Positions 44,473 to 53,935 of a stretch of 64,000 nt of DNA are shown piece by piece. The notes below the pieces were generated by a model, which made no database searches, was not told the DNA's origin, and was given only the letters and a program-made list of their open reading frames with translations. This DNA is from Pseudomonas sp. (GTDB lineage: Bacteria; Pseudomonadota; Gammaproteobacteria; Pseudomonadales; Pseudomonadaceae). The first letter of the stretch is position 1; each line of letters begins with the position of its first letter. The stretch covers positions 46,294 to 110,293 of the forward strand of contig NZ_JAUXXP010000086.1 in the NCBI RefSeq assembly GCF_030684895.1. Direction: 5' to 3'. The position numbers and the translations under genes were made by a program.

Positions 44473-45006
44473 ATGAGTACCTTGCCAGCCCATATCCAGG
44501 GCCGCGCTGCGGCCCCGGTGGAAACGCCACTGACCCAGCAGTTTCTGACCTTGACCCTGGGCCAGGAGCTGTTCGCCCTGCCGATTGAGCATATTCGCGA
44601 AATTATCGAGTTTGGCGGCCTGACTGAAATTCCACTGATGCCGACTTTCCTGCGCGGGGTGATCAACCTGCGCGGCGCGGTGGTGCCAGTGATTGATCTG
44701 GCCGTGCGCTTCGGCCGTGAGCGCACGCCAATTGCCAAGCGCACCTGCATCGTGATCGTCGAGGTCGAGCAGGGCGACAGCATGCAGCTGCTCGGCATCA
44801 TCGTCGATGCAGTCAACGAAGTGCTGGCCGTGGAAGGCCATCAACTGGAAAGCCGCCCGGCCTTTGGCGCGCGGATTCGCGCAGATTTTATTGCCGGCAT
44901 CCTCAAGCACCATGAGCAGTTTGTGGTGGTGCTGGATATTCCTCAGGTGCTGTCACTCGATGAGCTTGCCGAGCTGGTGGGCGGCCTTGAGCACAGTGAA
45001 GGGTGA
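44473..45006 (+). CDS. cheW: Coupling protein CheW
   Basis: A 177-residue CheW with a short N-terminal extension (about 20 residues). Landmarks: FLTLTLGQELFALPIEHIRE, MPTFLRGVINLRGAVVPVID and IIVDAVNEVLAVEG, with the receptor- and CheA-binding grooves conserved. It links the receptors to CheA. Confidence 0.95.
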   Translation: MSTLPAHIQGRAAAPVETPLTQQFLTLTLGQELFALPIEHIREIIEFGGLTEIPLMPTFLRGVINLRGAVVPVIDLAVRFGRERTPIAKRTCIVIVEVEQGDSMQLLGIIVDAVNEVLAVEGHQLESRPAFGARIRADFIAGILKHHEQFVVVLDIPQVLSLDELAELVGGLEHSEG

Positions 45007-45012
45007 GGCGTT

Positions 45013-45855
45013 ATGGCTGATGGCGGGTGGGCAATGAATGCAGGCACACAGGTTGCGCTGAGCGAACCGGAGTTTCGTCAGCTGCAGGCGCTGTTCTATG
45101 AACGGGTCGGCATTCAGCTGCCACCGGTCAAGAAACCGCTGATCTGTGGGCGCCTGTCCAAACGCCTGACGGCGCTGGGGCTGAGCAGCTATCAGCGCTA
45201 TTACCAGCACCTGATTTCGCCACAGGGCACGGCCGAGCTGGAGATTGCGATTGATCTGATCACCACCCACGAAACCTATTTTTTCCGTGAGCCCAAGCAC
45301 TTCGATTTCCTCCAGCAGAAGATTCTGCCGGCCTGTGCCGGCCAGGCGGATTTTCGCGCCTGGAGCGCGGCCAGCTCCACCGGTGAGGAGGCCTATACCC
45401 TGGCGATGCTGCTGCACGAAGCGCGCCCGCACCTGGGCTGGAGCGTGCTCGGCACCGATATCAGCCGTCAGGTGGTGCAGAGCGCCGAGCGTGGCCTGTA
45501 CCTGATGGAGCGCGGCAGCAAGATTCCCACGCACTACCTCAAACGCTACTGCCTCAAGGGCAAGGATCAGTACAAGGGCTACTTTTTGGTCGAACGCGGG
45601 CTGCGGGAGCGGGTCGAGTTTCGCCAGGGCAATCTCAACTTGCCGGCGCCTGAGCTGGGCCTGTTCGAGCTGATCATGCTGCGTAACGTGCTGATCTATT
45701 TCGATCAGGACACCAAGCAGCGGGTGCTGCACAACGTGGTGCAACGCCTCAAGCCCGGCGGCTGGTTGATGGTCGGCCACTCCGAGGCGCTGCATGACAC
45801 CGGCTTGCCGATTGAAATGGTCGCCTCGTCGATCTACCGCAAGGTGGCGGTATGA
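45013..45855 (+). CDS. cheR: Chemoreceptor methyltransferase CheR
   Basis: A 280-residue SAM-dependent methyltransferase. N-terminal helical domain (FYERVGIQLPPVKKPLICGR), then LITTHETYFFREPKHFDFL, SAM-binding WSAASSTGEEAYTLAMLL, and LIMLRNVLIYFDQDTKQRVL. It methylates receptor glutamates. No C-terminal TPR domain. It starts six bases after cheW and overlaps cheD by four. Confidence 0.95.
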   Translation: MADGGWAMNAGTQVALSEPEFRQLQALFYERVGIQLPPVKKPLICGRLSKRLTALGLSSYQRYYQHLISPQGTAELEIAIDLITTHETYFFREPKHFDFLQQKILPACAGQADFRAWSAASSTGEEAYTLAMLLHEARPHLGWSVLGTDISRQVVQSAERGLYLMERGSKIPTHYLKRYCLKGKDQYKGYFLVERGLRERVEFRQGNLNLPAPELGLFELIMLRNVLIYFDQDTKQRVLHNVVQRLKPGGWLMVGHSEALHDTGLPIEMVASSIYRKVAV

Positions 45856-46355
45856 GCCGCAGCTGCTTTCTCAAACCCGGCGAGCTGTATTTCGGCGGTG
45901 GTGATGTGCGCGTGGAAACCCTGCTGGGGCCCTGCGTCTCCATCGTGCTGTGGTTTCCCGAGGCTGCCAAGGGCGGTATGTGCCACTTCCAGTTGCCCGG
46001 CCTGCGCCGCGTCAGTGAGCACGCGCGCGATCTGGATGGGCGCTACGGGGTGGATGCCTGGGTCTGGCTGAAGCAGCAGATGCGCGTACACGCACTGCGT
46101 CTGGAGCAGGCCCAGGTCAAGCTGTTCGGCGGTGCGCGCAGCCTGAGCAAGCCCGGCTCCAACCTGCGTACCGATATCGGCGCACAGAACATCGCTTTCG
46201 TCGAAAACCTGATGGCTGAGCTGGGTGTGCAGGTGGCCGGGCGTGACCTGGGCGGTGAGGGTTGCCGTTTTCTGCGCTTCGAGCTGGCCAGCGGTGAAGT
46301 CTGGGTGCGCCGTGGCGCGGCATTGAGTATTGAACCGCTTGAGGCGCTGCAGTAA
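45852..46355 (+). CDS. cheD: Receptor deamidase CheD
   Basis: A 167-residue CheD. The nucleophile cysteine is in ETLLGPCVSIVLWFP and the catalytic histidine in GGMCHFQLPG, with threonine in VETLLG. It deamidates receptor glutamines, and in some species works with CheC; a CheC-like gene lies 25 kb away in this window. It overlaps cheR (ATGA) and cheB (TAATG). Confidence 0.94.
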   Translation: MSRSCFLKPGELYFGGGDVRVETLLGPCVSIVLWFPEAAKGGMCHFQLPGLRRVSEHARDLDGRYGVDAWVWLKQQMRVHALRLEQAQVKLFGGARSLSKPGSNLRTDIGAQNIAFVENLMAELGVQVAGRDLGGEGCRFLRFELASGEVWVRRGAALSIEPLEALQ

Positions 46356-47407
46356 TGGCTATCAAGGTGATGATTGTTGATGACTCGGCGGTGATGCGTG
46401 AGGTCATGCAGCAGCTGCTGGCGCCGCACAAGGACATCGAAGTGGTTGGCGCCGCGATGGACCCGCTGCTGGCCCTGCAGAAGATGAAAACCGTGTGGCC
46501 GGACGTGATCCTGCTCGATGTGGAAATGCCGCGCATGGACGGCATCACTTTTCTGCGCCAGATCATGGCCACTCGGCCGACGCCGGTGGTGATCTGCTCG
46601 ACCCTGACCGAGAAGGGCGCGGACATTACCCTGCAGGCGCTGTCGGCCGGCGCGGTGGAGGTGATCACCAAACCGACCATGGGCCTGCGTGATTTTCTCC
46701 AGGGCAGCGCCCAGGAAATGCTTGCCGCCATCCGTACCGCGGCAAAAGCCCGGGTGCGTGGCGCAGCAGTGCCTACACTGGAAAAAAACAGTGTTGATGC
46801 GGTCGTCAGTGCGCCGAGTGCCGGGCTGCACAATCAGCGCACCAGTGAACGGATTGTCGTGCTGGGCACCTCGACCGGCGGTACCCAGGCGCTTGAGCAG
46901 GTGTTGAGCCAGCTGCCACGTAGCGCGCCAGCGATTGCCATCGTTCAGCACATGCCGGAGAAGTTCACCCGCAGCTTTGCCGAACGCCTGGATTCGCTGT
47001 GTGCCATTGAAGTGCGCGAGGCGCAGAACGGCGACCGGCTACTGCCGGGCCTGGCGCTGATTGCGCCGGGCGGCAAGCATATGTTGGTCAAACGCAGTGG
47101 TGGTCAGTACCACGTGGAGGTCAAGGATGGGCCGCTGGTCAGTCGTCACCGTCCTTCCGTTGATGTGCTGTTCCGCTCTGCCGCCGTGCAGGCCGGGCGC
47201 AATGTGCTGGCCGTTATCATGACCGGCATGGGCGACGATGGCGCTCGCGGTTTGAAAGATTTGCATGAGGCGGGGGCCAAAACCTACGCCCAGGATGAAG
47301 CCAGTTGCGTGGTGTTCGGCATGCCCAAAGAGGCAATCAAATTGGGCGGTGTCGATCAGGTGGTCGCGCTGGATGACATCCCGAACGTTCTGATGAGCTG
47401 GAGGTAG
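46355..47407 (+). CDS. cheB: Receptor methylesterase CheB
   Basis: A 350-residue response regulator-methylesterase. Receiver with D55 in VILLDVEMPRMDG; then the esterase domain with nucleophile serine in VVLGTSTGGTQALE, histidine in IAIVQHMPEKFTRSFAERL and aspartate in MTGMGDDGARG. It removes methyl groups from receptors after phosphorylation by CheA. Confidence 0.96.
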   Translation: MAIKVMIVDDSAVMREVMQQLLAPHKDIEVVGAAMDPLLALQKMKTVWPDVILLDVEMPRMDGITFLRQIMATRPTPVVICSTLTEKGADITLQALSAGAVEVITKPTMGLRDFLQGSAQEMLAAIRTAAKARVRGAAVPTLEKNSVDAVVSAPSAGLHNQRTSERIVVLGTSTGGTQALEQVLSQLPRSAPAIAIVQHMPEKFTRSFAERLDSLCAIEVREAQNGDRLLPGLALIAPGGKHMLVKRSGGQYHVEVKDGPLVSRHRPSVDVLFRSAAVQAGRNVLAVIMTGMGDDGARGLKDLHEAGAKTYAQDEASCVVFGMPKEAIKLGGVDQVVALDDIPNVLMSWR

Positions 47408-47410
47408 CAG

Positions 47411-48652
47411 GTGGAAGAGGCAGTCAACAGATTTCCCCAGCATGTGCTGGTGATCGATGACAGCGAACTGCAGCGCCAGTTTACCGCTGAGCTGTGCAGC
47501 GAGATGGGTATTGAAGACATCCTGCAGGCGGTGGATGGCTTCGACGCGATTGCCCAGATGAAAACCAACCCGCAAATTCAGGTGATCGTGCTCGATCTGG
47601 AGATGCCCGGCATGGACGGCGTACAGGTGCTGCACGAAATGGCCCGCCTGGCGCTGAACCATTCTGTGGTGGTGGCCAGTGCGCGCGAGAGTGTGCTGCT
47701 CAATGTGGTCGAGAGCATGGGCCGCAGCCTGGGCCTGCACCTGCTCGGCGTGCTGCAGAAACCCATCAGCCATGAGCAGCTGGCCGCCAGCCTGAGCCGT
47801 TTTGCGGTACAGGCAGTGCAGGCTGAGCAATTTGCCGCGCCACGCGCGCTCTGGCCGCAGCTGACTGAGGCGGATGTGCAGCGCGCGCTGCGTGAGCATG
47901 AGTTCGTCGCCTATTTCCAACCCAAGATCAACCTGGCCAACGGTCGCCTGAAAGGCGTCGAGGCGCTGGTGCGTTGGCAGCATCCGGTGCATGGCCTGCT
48001 GGCGCCGGGGCTGTTCGTCGATATGATCGAGCGCAGCCATTACATCTCGGACATGACCCTGCAGATGCTCGACATGTCCCTGGCGCACTGCCGGCAGTGG
48101 CATGACGCCGGTCTACCGCTGAGTTTTTCCTTCAACGTGTCGGCGCGCTCGCTGGCGGATTCCAAGCTGGCCGACGAGATCATTGCGCGGGTGGCGGCCA
48201 GTGGTATCGAGCCGCAGTACGTGATTCTGGAAATCACCGAAAGCGCGATCATGACCGACCTCAGTATTACCCTCGGCACCCTGGCGCGCCTGCGTCTGAA
48301 AGGCTTTGGCCTGTCGGTGGACGACTACGGCACCGGGTTTTCCTGCATGTTGCAGCTGTCGCGGGTGCCCTGCACGGAGCTTAAGGTTGACCGCGCCTTC
48401 GTCAATGGTGCCAGTGAGAGTCTGCATTTGCGCATCCTGCTGGAAAGCGCGCTGGATATCGCCAGCAAGCTTGGCCTGGGCGTGGTCGCCGAGGGGGTGG
48501 AAACCCTGCAGGACTGGCAGCTGCTGCGTGATCTGGGCTGTGGTGAAGTACAGGGCTATTTTGTCGCCAAGCCGATGCCGGGTGATGCGCTGCTGGCCTG
48601 GTGGCGCAGCAATGAGGCGCGCTTGCGCGGCCTGGTGATGGCAACCTCTTAA
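47411..48652 (+). CDS. REC-EAL cyclic di-GMP phosphodiesterase
   Basis: A 413-residue response regulator with an EAL output, in the style of RocR. Receiver: VLVIDDSELQRQF and phosphorylated D62 in VIVLDLEMPGMDG. EAL domain (about 160-405): GVEALVRWQHP, FNVSARSLA, ILEITESAI, VDDYGTGFS and VAEGVETL, so the catalytic acidic residues look complete and it should hydrolyse cyclic di-GMP. A GTG start at 47411, four bases after cheB, fits the operon. It couples the chemosensory array to cyclic di-GMP turnover. Confidence 0.92.
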   Translation: MEEAVNRFPQHVLVIDDSELQRQFTAELCSEMGIEDILQAVDGFDAIAQMKTNPQIQVIVLDLEMPGMDGVQVLHEMARLALNHSVVVASARESVLLNVVESMGRSLGLHLLGVLQKPISHEQLAASLSRFAVQAVQAEQFAAPRALWPQLTEADVQRALREHEFVAYFQPKINLANGRLKGVEALVRWQHPVHGLLAPGLFVDMIERSHYISDMTLQMLDMSLAHCRQWHDAGLPLSFSFNVSARSLADSKLADEIIARVAASGIEPQYVILEITESAIMTDLSITLGTLARLRLKGFGLSVDDYGTGFSCMLQLSRVPCTELKVDRAFVNGASESLHLRILLESALDIASKLGLGVVAEGVETLQDWQLLRDLGCGEVQGYFVAKPMPGDALLAWWRSNEARLRGLVMATS

Positions 48653-48704
48653 CCCAGGCCGATAGTTGCTTGGCTGCTGGGGTGATTGTCTAAACGGGCG
48701 TGAA

Positions 48705-48992
48705 TCAACGCTCGTCTTCGGTTGTTTCCAGGCTCTGTAGCACCACCTGTTCCAGTGCGTTGCCGGGCTCTGGCTGCGTGCCGGCCAGCTGGCCGAGCAA
48801 TTGCCACTGTTGGTCCAGCTCGCTGTTGATTGCCAGCATGCGCTCGATCATTTTGCACGCAGTGGCGTTCACGGCGCTGTCCTGGGTGTTGAGCAGTTCA
48901 AACGACATCGCGGTGATGGCGGCAGTCAGGTGGGTGAGGGTGCGCGTGGACAGGCTGAGCAACTCGGTCAATTGCGCTTCCTTGGCAGTCAT
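48705..48992 (-). CDS. Small helical protein of unknown function
   Basis: A 95-residue cytosolic, mostly helical protein (EAQLTELLSLSTRTLTHLTA, CKMIERMLAINSELDQQWQL). The minus strand reads AAGGAG-ATGACC-ATG; the first ATG abuts the ribosome-binding site, so the second, at 48992, is the likely start. It converges on the REC-EAL gene and diverges from putA. Not recognised. Confidence 0.65.
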   Translation of the reverse strand: MTAKEAQLTELLSLSTRTLTHLTAAITAMSFELLNTQDSAVNATACKMIERMLAINSELDQQWQLLGQLAGTQPEPGNALEQVVLQSLETTEDER

Positions 48993-49532
48993 GGTCATCT
49001 CCTTGTGAATCCCGCCCTGAGCTTAGCGCGACATTGTGTCGCCCGGCTATCCGCTCCATCGCCTGAGTCCTACCGCCTGGCTTGTGTATGCCTTCTGTTT
49101 AGCGTCCGCCGGCCGGTTGTGCGCGCACTCCGTCGGCCACTGCGCGGATAGTGGCCTGTTGTGCTTTGCTCAGTTAAGGCGTGAATACAGTATGTGGTGC
49201 AACCTACTGGCTGTTGCGGTTGTACCTGTCGTCGGAAGCACTGCGGTTTTTTAAAACGAGCGTTTTGCTTACTTAGCGTGCGATTTTCACTGGAACCGCG
49301 GTAGAACTGGGCTTGCGCCAGAAGGTACTAAGATTCAGCGCTGCTGAAGGCCGTAAAAAACTCTGGTTTTGTTTGGTTGCACCTAGTTGCACCTCGCGCC
49401 TTCTGCGGTTTAATCTCTCGCCAGATTTTTTGCGCCTCGCCTTCTATGGCAGCCACCCTGGTTGGTTGCGGAGGTAGCGCAAATTGCTTTCGGCGATTTT
49501 TTGCCGTGCTTCAGCCCATACAGGACAAACCA
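48993..49532. promoter_or_regulatory. putA control region with three GTTGCA motifs
   Basis: These 540 bases have no gene. GTTGCA, the operator word bound by E. coli PutA, occurs at 49376-49381 and 49386-49391 (plus, 10 bases apart, one helical turn) and on the minus strand at 49198-49203. The downstream PutA has the matching N-terminal DNA-binding domain. This suggests autogenous repression, shown directly only by motif match. Confidence 0.65.
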
Positions 49533-52500
49533 ATGGCCACTACCACCCTTGGCGTAAAGCTCGATGATGCAACCCGTGATCGCCTCAAGCAGGCTGCGCA
49601 GTCGATTGACCGCACGCCGCATTGGCTGATCAAGCAGGCGATCTTCAATTATCTCGAGCAGATCGAGGGTGGTCTGACCCCGGCCGAGCATTCGGGTCTG
49701 GCGGCAGTTGCCGGTGAAGAGTCGGTTGACGCTCTGACCGAGCAAGGCTTGCAGGTGTTCCTCGATTTTGCCGAAAGCATCCTGCCGCAATCGGTATTGC
49801 GCGCGGCGATTACCGGCGCTTATCGCCGCCCGGAAACCGAAGCCGTGCCAATGTTGTTGGAGCAGGCGCGCCTGCCCAAGGACATGGCCGAGGCCAGCAA
49901 CACGCTGGCCATGGGCATTGCCGAGAAGCTGCGCAGCCAGAAGAACGCCGGTGGCCGTCAGGGCCTGGTGCAGGGCTTGCTGCAGGAATTCTCGCTGTCT
50001 TCGCAGGAAGGTGTGGCGCTGATGTGCCTGGCCGAAGCGCTGCTGCGTATTCCGGATAAGGCCACTCGTGACGCGCTGATCCGCGACAAGATCAGCAACG
50101 GCAACTGGAGTCAGCACCTGGGTAACAGCCCGTCGATGTTCGTCAACGCCGCCTCTTGGGGCCTGCTGATCACCGGCAAACTGGTGGCCACGCACAATGA
50201 AGCCGGCCTGGTGACCTCGCTCAATCGCATTATCGGCAAAGGCGGCGAGCCGCTGATCCGCAAGGGCGTGGACATGTCCATGCGCCTGATGGGCGAGCAG
50301 TTCGTCACCGGTGAAACCATCGCCGAAGCCCTGGCCAACGCCACCAACATGGAAAGCAAAGGCTTCCGTTATTCCTACGACATGCTCGGTGAAGCCGCGC
50401 TGACCGATGAAGACGCCAAGCGCTACCTGGCGTCCTACGAGCAGGCCATCCATGCCATCGGCAAGGCCTCCCATGGTCGTGGCATCTACGAAGGCCCGGG
50501 CATTTCGATCAAGCTTTCGGCGCTGCACCCGCGCTACAGCCGCGCGCAGTACGAGCGGGTGATGGATGAGCTGTACCCGATCCTGCTCGGCCTGACCAAG
50601 CTGGCCAAGCACTACGACATCGGCCTGAACATCGATGCCGAAGAAGCAGACCGCCTGGAAATCTCCCTTGATCTGCTGGAACGTCTGTGTTTCGACCCGG
50701 CGCTGACCGGCTGGAACGGTATCGGCTTTGTCATCCAGGCCTATCAGAAGCGCTGCCCGTATGTGATCGACTACGTCATCGACCTGGCCAAGCGCAGCCG
50801 TCACCGCCTGATGATCCGCCTGGTAAAAGGCGCCTATTGGGACAGCGAGATCAAGCGCGCCCAGGTCGAAGGTCTGGAAGGCTATCCGGTGTATACCCGC
50901 AAGCCGTACACCGATATTTCCTACATCGCCTGCGCGCGCAAGCTGCTGGCCGTGCCGGAAGCCATCTACCCGCAATTCGCCACCCACAACGCCCACTCGT
51001 TGTCGGCCATCTACCAGCTCGCCGGGCAGAATTACTACCCCGGTCAGTACGAATTCCAGTGCCTGCACGGCATGGGTGAACCGTTGTACGAGCAGGTGGT
51101 GGGCAAGGTGGCCGATGGCAAGCTGAACCGTCCGTGCCGCATCTATGCACCAGTGGGCAGCCATGAAACCCTGTTGGCTTACCTGGTGCGTCGCCTGCTG
51201 GAAAACGGCGCGAACACCTCGTTCGTCAACCGCATTGCCGACCACAGCATCTCGATCAAAGAGCTGGTGCTCGACCCCGTGCAGCAGGTCGAGCAGATGG
51301 CCACCCAGGAAGGCGGCCTTGGCCTGCCGCACCCGCGCATTGCTCTGCCGCGTGCGCTGTATGGCGACGCCCGCTTGAACTCCGAAGGCATCGACCTGGC
51401 CAACGAGCACCGCCTGGGTTCGCTGTCTTCGGCGCTGCTGAGCAGCACCAACAACGCCTACAAGGCCATGCCGCTGCTCGGTTGCGAAGCGCCTGAGCTG
51501 GGTGAAGCGCAGCCGGTACGCAATCCGGCGGACCACCGCGACATCGTTGGCCATGTGCATGAGGCCAGTGAGCAGGATGTACGCAACGCCGTGCTCTGCG
51601 CCGTGTCCAGCGGGCAGATCTGGCAGTCGACCCTGCCGGCCGAGCGCGCCGCCGTGCTCGATCGCGCCGCCGACCAGATGGAAGCGGAAATGCAGCAGCT
51701 GATGGGCCTGCTGGTGCGTGAATCCGGCAAAACCTTCGCCAACGCCATTGCCGAAGTGCGCGAGGCGGTGGACTTCCTGCGCTACTACGCGGCGCAGGCG
51801 CGCAACCACTTCAGCAATGACAGCCACCGCCCGCTGGGCCCGGTGGTGTGCATCAGCCCGTGGAACTTCCCGCTGGCGATCTTCAGTGGTCAGGTTGCCG
51901 CCGCTCTGGCTGCCGGTAACACCGTGCTGGCCAAGCCGGCCGAGCAGACCCCGTTGATCGCCGCTCAAGCTGTACGCATCCTGCTCGACGCCGGTGTGCC
52001 GAGCGGCGCCGTGCAACTGCTGCCGGGCCGTGGCGAAACCGTCGGCGCTGGCCTGATCGGCAACGAGCGGGTGCGTGGCGTGATGTTTACCGGCTCCACC
52101 GAAGTGGCTGGGATTATCCAGCGCAACCTCGCCGGTCGCCTGGACGCCCAGGGCCGCACCATTCCGCTGATCGCCGAAACCGGCGGCCTCAACAGCATGA
52201 TCGTTGACTCCTCGGCGCTCACCGAGCAGGTGGTGGTCGATGTGGTGGCTTCGGCCTTCGACAGCGCCGGCCAGCGCTGCTCGGCACTGCGCGTGCTGTG
52301 TGTGCAGGAAGACGTGGCGGATCGAGTGATCAACATGCTCAAGGGCGCCATGGCCGAATACAGCCTGGGCAACCCGGAGCGCCTGAGCACCGATATCGGT
52401 CCGGTGATCGACGCGGAAGCCAAGGGCAATATCGACCAGCACATCGAGAAGATGCGCGAGAAGGGCCGCAAGGTGTTCCAGGCCGCCCGCGCCGTGGGTG

Positions 52501-53474
52501 AAGACATCAAGCGCGGCACCTTTGTGCTGCCGACGCTGATCGAGCTGGACAGCTTCGACGAGATGCAGCGTGAGATCTTCGGTCCGGTATTGCACGTGGT
52601 GCGCTACCCGCGTGCTGATCTGGGCAAGTTGCTGCAGCAGATCAACGACAGCGGCTACGGTCTGACCCTCGGCGTGCACACGCGCATCGACGAAACCATT
52701 GCCCAGGTGGTCAACACCGCCAAGGTCGGCAACCTGTATGTAAACCGCAATATGGTTGGCGCAGTGGTTGGCGTGCAGCCATTCGGCGGCGAAGGCTTGT
52801 CCGGCACCGGCCCGAAAGCTGGTGGCCCGCTGTATATGTACCGCCTGCTGGCGACCCGTCCGCAGGATGCAGTGGCCAAGCAGCTGCAGCAGGAAAATGG
52901 CGAAATCCAGCGCCCGGCCGAGCAGGCCAAGGTGATTCAGGCGCTGCAGGATTGGGCTGCCAAGCATGAGCCGAGCCTGAGTGCCCTGAGCGCGCAGTAT
53001 GTTGAGCTGGCGCAGAGCGGCACCGTGCAGATGCTCAACGGCCCAACCGGTGAGCGCAACAGCTACAGCCTGCTGCCGCGTGAGCATGTGCTGTGTCTGG
53101 CTGATGAGCGCAGCGACCTGCTGGTGCAGCTGGCAGCGGCCTTGGCCGTGGGTTGCCAGGTACTGTGGCAGGAAGGCGAGCTGACCCGCGAGCTGTTTGC
53201 TGCACTGCCCAAGGCCGTGCAGCAACGCATCACAGTGCTCAGCCAGTGGAGCGAAAGCGACACTACGTTCGACGCCATCATTCATCACGGTGACTCCGAT
53301 CAGCTGCGCGAAGTCTGCCAGCTAGCGGCTCAGCGCCCTGGCGCAATCATCGGTGTGCATGGTTTGCACAAAGGCGAGACGGATATCCCGCTGGAGCGCC
53401 TGCTGATCGAACACGCCCTGAGCATCAACACCGCAGCAGCTGGTGGCAACGCCAGCCTGATGACCATCGGCTAA
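49533..53474 (+). CDS. putA: Trifunctional proline dehydrogenase / P5C dehydrogenase / regulator PutA
   Basis: A 1313-residue PutA. Residues 1-48 are the ribbon-helix-helix DNA-binding domain (TTTLGVKLDDATRDRLKQ); T5, G7 and K9, which contact DNA in E. coli PutA, are present. The proline dehydrogenase barrel (about 230-570) includes GPGISIKLSALHPRYSRAQY, MIRLVKGAYWDSEIKRAQ and YEFQCLHGMGE. The P5C dehydrogenase (about 640-1125) has CISPWNFPLAIFSGQVAAAL, the catalytic cysteine in DSAGQRCSALRVL and GEGLSGTGPKAGGP. It oxidises proline to glutamate with FAD and NAD at the inner membrane. The ATG at 49533 matches the E. coli N terminus; a longer frame lacks homology. Confidence 0.97.
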   Translation: MATTTLGVKLDDATRDRLKQAAQSIDRTPHWLIKQAIFNYLEQIEGGLTPAEHSGLAAVAGEESVDALTEQGLQVFLDFAESILPQSVLRAAITGAYRRPETEAVPMLLEQARLPKDMAEASNTLAMGIAEKLRSQKNAGGRQGLVQGLLQEFSLSSQEGVALMCLAEALLRIPDKATRDALIRDKISNGNWSQHLGNSPSMFVNAASWGLLITGKLVATHNEAGLVTSLNRIIGKGGEPLIRKGVDMSMRLMGEQFVTGETIAEALANATNMESKGFRYSYDMLGEAALTDEDAKRYLASYEQAIHAIGKASHGRGIYEGPGISIKLSALHPRYSRAQYERVMDELYPILLGLTKLAKHYDIGLNIDAEEADRLEISLDLLERLCFDPALTGWNGIGFVIQAYQKRCPYVIDYVIDLAKRSRHRLMIRLVKGAYWDSEIKRAQVEGLEGYPVYTRKPYTDISYIACARKLLAVPEAIYPQFATHNAHSLSAIYQLAGQNYYPGQYEFQCLHGMGEPLYEQVVGKVADGKLNRPCRIYAPVGSHETLLAYLVRRLLENGANTSFVNRIADHSISIKELVLDPVQQVEQMATQEGGLGLPHPRIALPRALYGDARLNSEGIDLANEHRLGSLSSALLSSTNNAYKAMPLLGCEAPELGEAQPVRNPADHRDIVGHVHEASEQDVRNAVLCAVSSGQIWQSTLPAERAAVLDRAADQMEAEMQQLMGLLVRESGKTFANAIAEVREAVDFLRYYAAQARNHFSNDSHRPLGPVVCISPWNFPLAIFSGQVAAALAAGNTVLAKPAEQTPLIAAQAVRILLDAGVPSGAVQLLPGRGETVGAGLIGNERVRGVMFTGSTEVAGIIQRNLAGRLDAQGRTIPLIAETGGLNSMIVDSSALTEQVVVDVVASAFDSAGQRCSALRVLCVQEDVADRVINMLKGAMAEYSLGNPERLSTDIGPVIDAEAKGNIDQHIEKMREKGRKVFQAARAVGEDIKRGTFVLPTLIELDSFDEMQREIFGPVLHVVRYPRADLGKLLQQINDSGYGLTLGVHTRIDETIAQVVNTAKVGNLYVNRNMVGAVVGVQPFGGEGLSGTGPKAGGPLYMYRLLATRPQDAVAKQLQQENGEIQRPAEQAKVIQALQDWAAKHEPSLSALSAQYVELAQSGTVQMLNGPTGERNSYSLLPREHVLCLADERSDLLVQLAAALAVGCQVLWQEGELTRELFAALPKAVQQRITVLSQWSESDTTFDAIIHHGDSDQLREVCQLAAQRPGAIIGVHGLHKGETDIPLERLLIEHALSINTAAAGGNASLMTIG

Positions 53475-53491
53475 CAGGGATTACGAGCATC

Positions 53492-53523
53492 CCACCCCGA
53501 CCGGTTCGCCGGCCGGGGTGGTT
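53492..53523 (+). terminator. Hairpin terminator after putA
   Basis: CCACCCCGACCGG pairs with CCGGCCGGGGTGG (one mismatch) around TTCG, 18 bases after the stop codon. The T tract is poor (TTGG), so termination may need help from Rho. Confidence 0.65.
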
Positions 53524-53782
53524 GGCAACACCGGCTTACCGCCACCCCCAGGCACCTTGCCCAGGTGTCTGATGCTGCACTGCAGCGCCCGTCGTACATC
53601 CGGCAACGGAGGGTTACCCACCCGGTACGATGCGTTTCTTCCCCTCTGGCATTTCGATGCACTGCGTCCGCCTACCCGGCGGCGCAGGAACGGAGCTACC
53701 CGCTCCGTTCCACATCGGCCACCTGCCTTACTCCCCCTTATTGTCGACGTTCAAGTCTGTGCGAAATCCTGCCGTAGCCACT

Positions 53783-53928
53783 AACCGTAGGATGGCGTTG
53801 AGCGCAGCGATACCCATCGGGTGGCTTATGTCTGTACCCGTTTGTGGGGCGAATATCGATGATGGGTTACGGCACGTTTGTTCGGTAACGGCAGGTCAAT
53901 TTGTGGGTGCCTAACCCATCCTACGGTT
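53783..53928. mobile_element. MITE-like repeat with inverted ends
   Basis: AACCGTAGGATGG and CCATCCTACGGTT are exact 13-base inverted termini of a 146-base non-coding unit. The inner words CGTTGAGCGCAGCG, GATACCCATCG and GATGGGTTACGGC are familiar from dispersed repeats in Pseudomonas and other gammaproteobacteria. It lies between putA and the transporter genes. Confidence 0.6.
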
Positions 53929-53935
53929 TGCAGAA

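Larger units (their letters stand above)
53475..53935. other. Intergenic stretch with putA terminator, hairpin and MITE-like repeat
   Basis: No gene in these 461 bases. A terminator lies at 53492-53523, a perfect hairpin GGAACGGAG/CTCCGTTCC at 53687-53711, and a repeat with inverted ends at 53783-53928. The remainder is unassigned. Confidence 0.6.

Noticed and set aside
49410..53288. A very long open frame on the minus strand opposite putA (and similar ones opposite the chemoreceptor, mmsA and selU)
   Set aside because: The protein sequence is low-complexity, His/Gly/Val-rich and matches no family, while the plus-strand frame is a textbook PutA. Long antisense frames are expected from GC-rich codon bias.
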